DNA of 64,000 nucleotides from contig NC_018394.1 of the NCBI RefSeq assembly GCF_000208865.1, positions 3,661,797 to 3,725,796 on the forward strand, read 5' to 3'. The position numbers and the translations under genes were made by a program. The notes under the pieces are model-generated. The model worked only from the letters and a program-made list of their open reading frames with translations, was not told where the DNA came from and made no database searches. Of the stretch, positions 60,051-64,000 are shown in pieces. Numbering within the stretch: position 1 is the first letter of the stretch; each line of letters starts with the position of its first letter. This stretch comes from Neospora caninum Liverpool (lineage: Eukaryota; Apicomplexa; Conoidasida; Eucoccidiorida; Sarcocystidae).

Positions 60051-62140
60051 GGAAGGTAACGCCTCCAGGTGACCGCCGTTTTGGCCTTTCGCTGGGCTCG
60101 TCTCCGAGGGGTGCGGCAACCCGTGCACACGAGCGGTACGCGGATCTCTCTCGCGCCGTACTTTGCACGGAAGATGAAACAAGCCCCTGACAGTCGGCGC
60201 TGCGCACAGATCCTGGCCACTCGAATCTGGGAGTTTTTCTCCGACTTTTCCAGGCAGGTGGGGAACTTGGTGTAACCGCGAGAACAGTCTGACCAGGAGG
60301 CGGGGGTGGGCAACTTCGGCACTCTTGCCACTCATTCTTCCTAGCGGAGATTTTTTATATGTTTCTAGGAAACTTAGTGACCTCGCTAGCGAATGCGCCA
60401 TGCGAACCAGGCGTCTGGCTAGCGGGGAGGAGGAATTGCGAGGACGGCATGCGCATGGTCACTTTCACACAGGAGCCTCTCAAATGCATGCGTAGACTCC
60501 AATGTTTCGTTTTTGCTCTCGGGGGGACAGGTCGAGTGCGCAGAAGGGGGAACGAAGTATACTGTTCATTTCATTTGTAGAACAAATATACCCGTAAGCT
60601 TTTACGCTTTTCTAGAAGAAACCTGTTTTTCTGCCGATTGTCTGGCTATGCTGGACTGTGTTCAAGGTCCATCGCCCCCCTTGCCATCGTCGTTTTTTTC
60701 CCCTCCGTGTATTCAGAGCGAGGTTCTTTCATGCCTAAGAGATGTAGAGTATTGGCGTTGACCAGCGTGGGCAGTTAGAACCAAACACGAGGCACAGGCG
60801 CGTGCAATTGACAAACTTCTCCATGCACAGCAAACCTCGGCAACGGCTCGAGCCGTTTTGGGTCAGGAGCGCAGGCGGCGTCTTTCGCTTACACACGCAG
60901 GAATCCGTATTGATCAGCGGTCACAGTTCTTGAAAGAAAGCGTTGACGCGTACCTCTGCGTCGCAACGCCTCACAGCGCTGCCTGTGGTTTTTTCCTTAG
61001 CGGACGATGCGTTATTAGCCGACGAGAGTCGGTAGACGCCGCAGGACTTCCTTGGTCTCAGTCGTATGTCTCGTGACGTGTCGGAAATAACCACGTTTCC
61101 GACAGTTCCTCCACCGGCAGAACAGGAACCGCGCAGAGACAATCAAACGGTCATCTCGAAGGGTTTTTATTCTCTCAGTCAAAGTTGCTTAGGTCACCCA
61201 GCGTCCGTCTTAACCCATTACAACGAGGGTGTGGATCCTGCACGCGACGGTGGGAGGAGCCGACCGTAAACTAGACAAATCCGCTACTGTTTTAGACAGA
61301 CGGCGTCGGCATCCGATTGGAGCTCACGAGAGTCGGTAAAGTTGTGTACGTGAATCGGGAAGGGAGATGTTCACTGAATGGTATGGCGGCGACGAGCGCA
61401 CCAACTCGTCGAGGCCGCGCGTAGTAGACACACGCCCAGCAGCATCTGACGATTTCAGGAACACCTCGGTAAGCCACGCGATATGTTAGTGGATGTTCCG
61501 TAGTTGCCGTTAACGTTCTTGGGGAAAAGTGGGGTGCTGCCACTAGACGAAGAGCCGTCCGTGCAGGTGAACGGCGCCCGCGATCTGTGGCTCGACTTGA
61601 GATGCCCGCGGGGCCGGCGGCTTCACCCCTTCCAGTACGTCAAAAACTTCTGGGTGCTCTTGTCGAGGCAGCGAATGCACTGATCTGCCGCGTCTCTGCA
61701 CGGTGTGAATGCAGTTCCCCTGATAGCTACGGCGATGCGTTGCACAAGTAAACTGCGCACCCTCTTTTACCGAGGTCTAGGCGCGTGCAGTCGACATTTT
61801 AAGTGAAGGCTGTGCGCCCTAAACTACACTACAGGCCCCCGCCTCGCTGAAGCAGTCTCCCTGGTTATCAACTGCCGGGTGTCGAAGAAAGGACACTCTG
61901 ACGGCCTGGGTTGCGCCCATGCGTCGCCGTTGACGGCCTCTCAGTGCAACAGACGTACGCTCCAGCTGAGCAACGGTCAGGGGCTGATGAGGAGAGCCAA
62001 CAATGATGGCCAGACTGAATCGAGTACGCTTCGGGGGCGAGGAGATTGTTTGAGTCACGCAGCGAAACGCTAGGACGTTTCACACAGCGAGAGAAAAGAG
62101 AAGTAACTGCTTTTCTGTTGACAAGAGAAAGAAGAAGAAA
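60051..62140. other. Convergent intergenic region
   Basis: Between the stop of the Cys-rich gene (plus) and the stop of MRT4 (minus). A plus-strand stretch at 60616-60762 looks like a diverged copy of the Cys-rich gene's last exon (see findings). Otherwise no coding signal was seen. Confidence 0.5.
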
Positions 62141-63695
62141 TCAGACGGTAATGTCGTTCACTGCGCGGTAGCGCCCTTGGTGCCACTCAGCAAGAAGTTT
62201 AATGTGGAACTCGGCCATCTTGACTCCCAGGTGTTTCTGAGAAAAGCGCGACACAGGCACGAAAGCAAAATTCCTGTCGCCAGCGAGGACCGAAAGTTAA
62301 GCAGGACCGCTTTGTCTTTTATCCCTACCAGGAGCTGCAGTATCCGAGTCCACGAACCGAGGTGGACTGCGCACGCCACCCAGTATTTGCTCGCCTCTCC
62401 TGCCGACACGCCGCGCAAAACGCGGAGACTCTGTCATTGTCTTCAAACTTCACCCGTGCGTTCTTTCCTGTGCTTCCACTCTTTTTGCTCCTAGCGTCAC
62501 TTGCGTCGAGACGACTCATGCCAGCGTCACAGAAAAAGGCCCCGCACAGAACTTACGAGCACTTGTGCCTGTTCGGGAGTCAGAGGTTCTCCCTTTGTGC
62601 ACACTGTGTAGTCGCCCAGAAGAAGAATTTTGCCGTCCTACAGACACGACAGAACAGTAAGCCGCGGGGGAATGAGCCAAAAGGTGCACGGCCTCGCACC
62701 CACACAGTCGAGGCAGCGGCAATCCGTGGAAAGTAGGCTTCGGAGTTCTTTAGAACAGAATAGTGTTTGAAAAGGCGTGGTCCCTAGCAGAGTTGCGTGA
62801 CAACCCATCCATGGACGTTTGGCACGAACAGGTCGCAATTCCCATCTCTAGCGGGTACCCGCGTGTGTGCTCCCTGATGAACGGCATCCAGTTGGCGTTT
62901 GCAAACTGCTTGAAGAGTACTCGTCGACAACGCGATCGCCGCCGAAACCCCGTTTGCGCCGGACGTCCCTGCAGATCTTACTTTCAGAAGGGTGGGCAGA
63001 CCTAGAGACCGGAAACGCTGCTCTAGCGAGTGCGGAAACTGGGCAAGAGCGTCGGAACCCTCCTGCAAAAAAGCCAGAGCGCGCGCGGCCCGTTGCACCA
63101 GGGTAAACGGAATCTTCAGGGATGCTCAATAACACAGGCACTAGCGACTCCAAGAGAGTGCCTCGCAGCTGCTCGCGGCCCGTTCAGATCGAAGAGAACA
63201 CTGCAACACACTGGCATCACTTCATTTACACACATACAACGCCACGTCCTGTCTCCGCGACCATGGGGACTGGCCACAGAAAACGGTGTCTGTTGTCTCA
63301 AAACGCGTTTTCATCGAAGGGACCGACAGCCGGGAACGATGGGAGCCCCGACGGCCACCGGTGAGCGCAAACAGCTCTGCGAGGCGTTTTCTTGTTCGAG
63401 AGCGCGGGCGTGACAAAGGCCTGACGCGTCCATACGACTCGCATGTGGTTCCGCTCACCTTCAGCTGCATGCTCTGGGTGGCGACAAAACCCGCCCTGGC
63501 GAATTCTTTTGCCTGGACCTTGCGCAGCAGAGCCTGCAGCTTGTCAGCTGGGTGCGCGCAAACAAGCAGCGCCCGATGGCCAGACAAATTCTTGGACAGC
63601 TTGTGAATATTTGGGAGGCACTCGGTTGAGGGTGTCGTGCCCAGCGCTCGCTGGATGACCTTGTTTTTGCCGTAAAAAACTCTGAACAAATGGCA

Positions 63696-63726
<31 letters not shown>

Positions 63727-63930
63727 ACATGTATATATATATGTGTATATATCTGCATATAAATATACATATATATATATATATATAGAACGAAGAGACG
63801 CCATAGTCAGACCAGACTCCGCTTCCCGCTCCACTCTCGCCATACGCTGGCATGCCTCGCCGTGTACACATCTTGCGTTCGGCTCGGAGTTCCTGAGAGT
63901 CGACGCTCAGACAAGCTACGGTCAGGGGGA
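62141..63930 (-). CDS. MRT4: MRT4/MRTO4 ribosome assembly factor, 5' end beyond window
   Basis: Reverse-strand exons, phases consistent: about 63930-63846, 63681-63459, 63062-62982, 62637-62557 and 62236-62141 (stop TGA). The protein follows MRT4 closely: VFYGKNKVIQRALG (family FFGKNKVMMVALG), LPNIHKLSKNLSGHRALL, EFARAG (DYARAG), LAQFPHSLEQRFRSLGLPTLLK (L.QFPHSMEPQLRQLGLPT.LK), ILLLGDYTVCTKGEPLTPEQ (TLLSDYEVCKEGDVLTPEQ), and KMAEFHIKLLAEW. MRT4 is a nuclear/nucleolar paralogue of ribosomal stalk protein P0. It occupies the P0 site on pre-60S particles until exchange in the cytoplasm. It lacks P0's C-terminal acidic stalk peptide, and this protein likewise ends soon after the core (NDITV). The first listed exon (SQELRAERKMC...) uses a GTATGG donor and has an uncertain left boundary; the true start is outside the window or in the last 70 bases. 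The intron between 63846 and 63681 contains a TA-rich microsatellite. Confidence 0.88.
63698..63786. repeat. TA/TATG microsatellite
   Basis: About 90 bases of TA and TATG/TACA units inside the MRT4 intron, close to the acceptor side of the next exon (acceptor CAG 63684-63682). Type and composition resemble the array at 59677-59719. Confidence 0.9.
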
Positions 63931-64000
63931 GTGGCAACAGACAGTGGTGCGGCTTGGAGTCCATCTAGCGAGACTCGACGACAACCTCGCGAAAACGACC

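Noticed and set aside
1..64000. tRNA, rRNA, CRISPR array or intact transposon
   Set aside because: None could be supported by sequence; the periodic elements seen are simple repeats or the coding minisatellite.

Overview
The window is nuclear DNA of a coccidian apicomplexan, most likely Toxoplasma gondii or a close relative (Hammondia, Neospora). It shows GC-balanced, intron-rich genes with GT-AG splice sites, long exons padded with Ser/Gln/Glu/Lys low-complexity runs, polypyrimidine-rich introns, secreted proteins of parasite type, an apicoplast import component and a piece of mitochondrial DNA in the nucleus. There is no bacterial-style operon, CRISPR array or intact transposon. Gene models were built by joining open frames at splice sites and checking that codon phase is kept; where phase fails I say so.

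Layout. 0-9.9 kb: mostly non-coding, with a small minus-strand Cys-cluster protein (998-1345) and a minus-strand multi-exon membrane protein, possibly PEX11-like (4095-6338). 10-11.7 kb: a three-exon OPA3-family mitochondrial protein. 14.2-27.8 kb: a very large HEAT-type gene whose exons line up end to end with the condensin II subunit NCAP-G2. 28.4-28.5 kb: a mitochondrial cox1-like fragment. 30.5-39.5 kb: a lineage-specific stretch holding a secreted Thr-rich minisatellite protein, an orphan exon, the apicoplast translocon protein TIC20, a membrane-anchored CRAL-TRIO protein and a decayed secreted-protein gene. 40-45 kb: a many-exon, minus-strand predicted ABC-class ATPase (PF09818-type). 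48.4-56.1 kb: the PAF1-complex TPR subunit CTR9. 58.7-60.0 kb: a two-exon secreted cysteine-rich protein. 62.1 kb to the edge: the ribosome assembly factor MRT4 on the minus strand, cut by the window end.

Functional picture. Housekeeping nuclear genes (condensin II, PAF1/CTR9, MRT4) and organelle genes (OPA3, TIC20, perhaps PEX11) alternate with fast-evolving secreted or membrane genes. The housekeeping models are supported by family-wide alignment from memory plus phase-consistent splicing. The secreted genes rest mainly on signal peptides, splice phase and composition.
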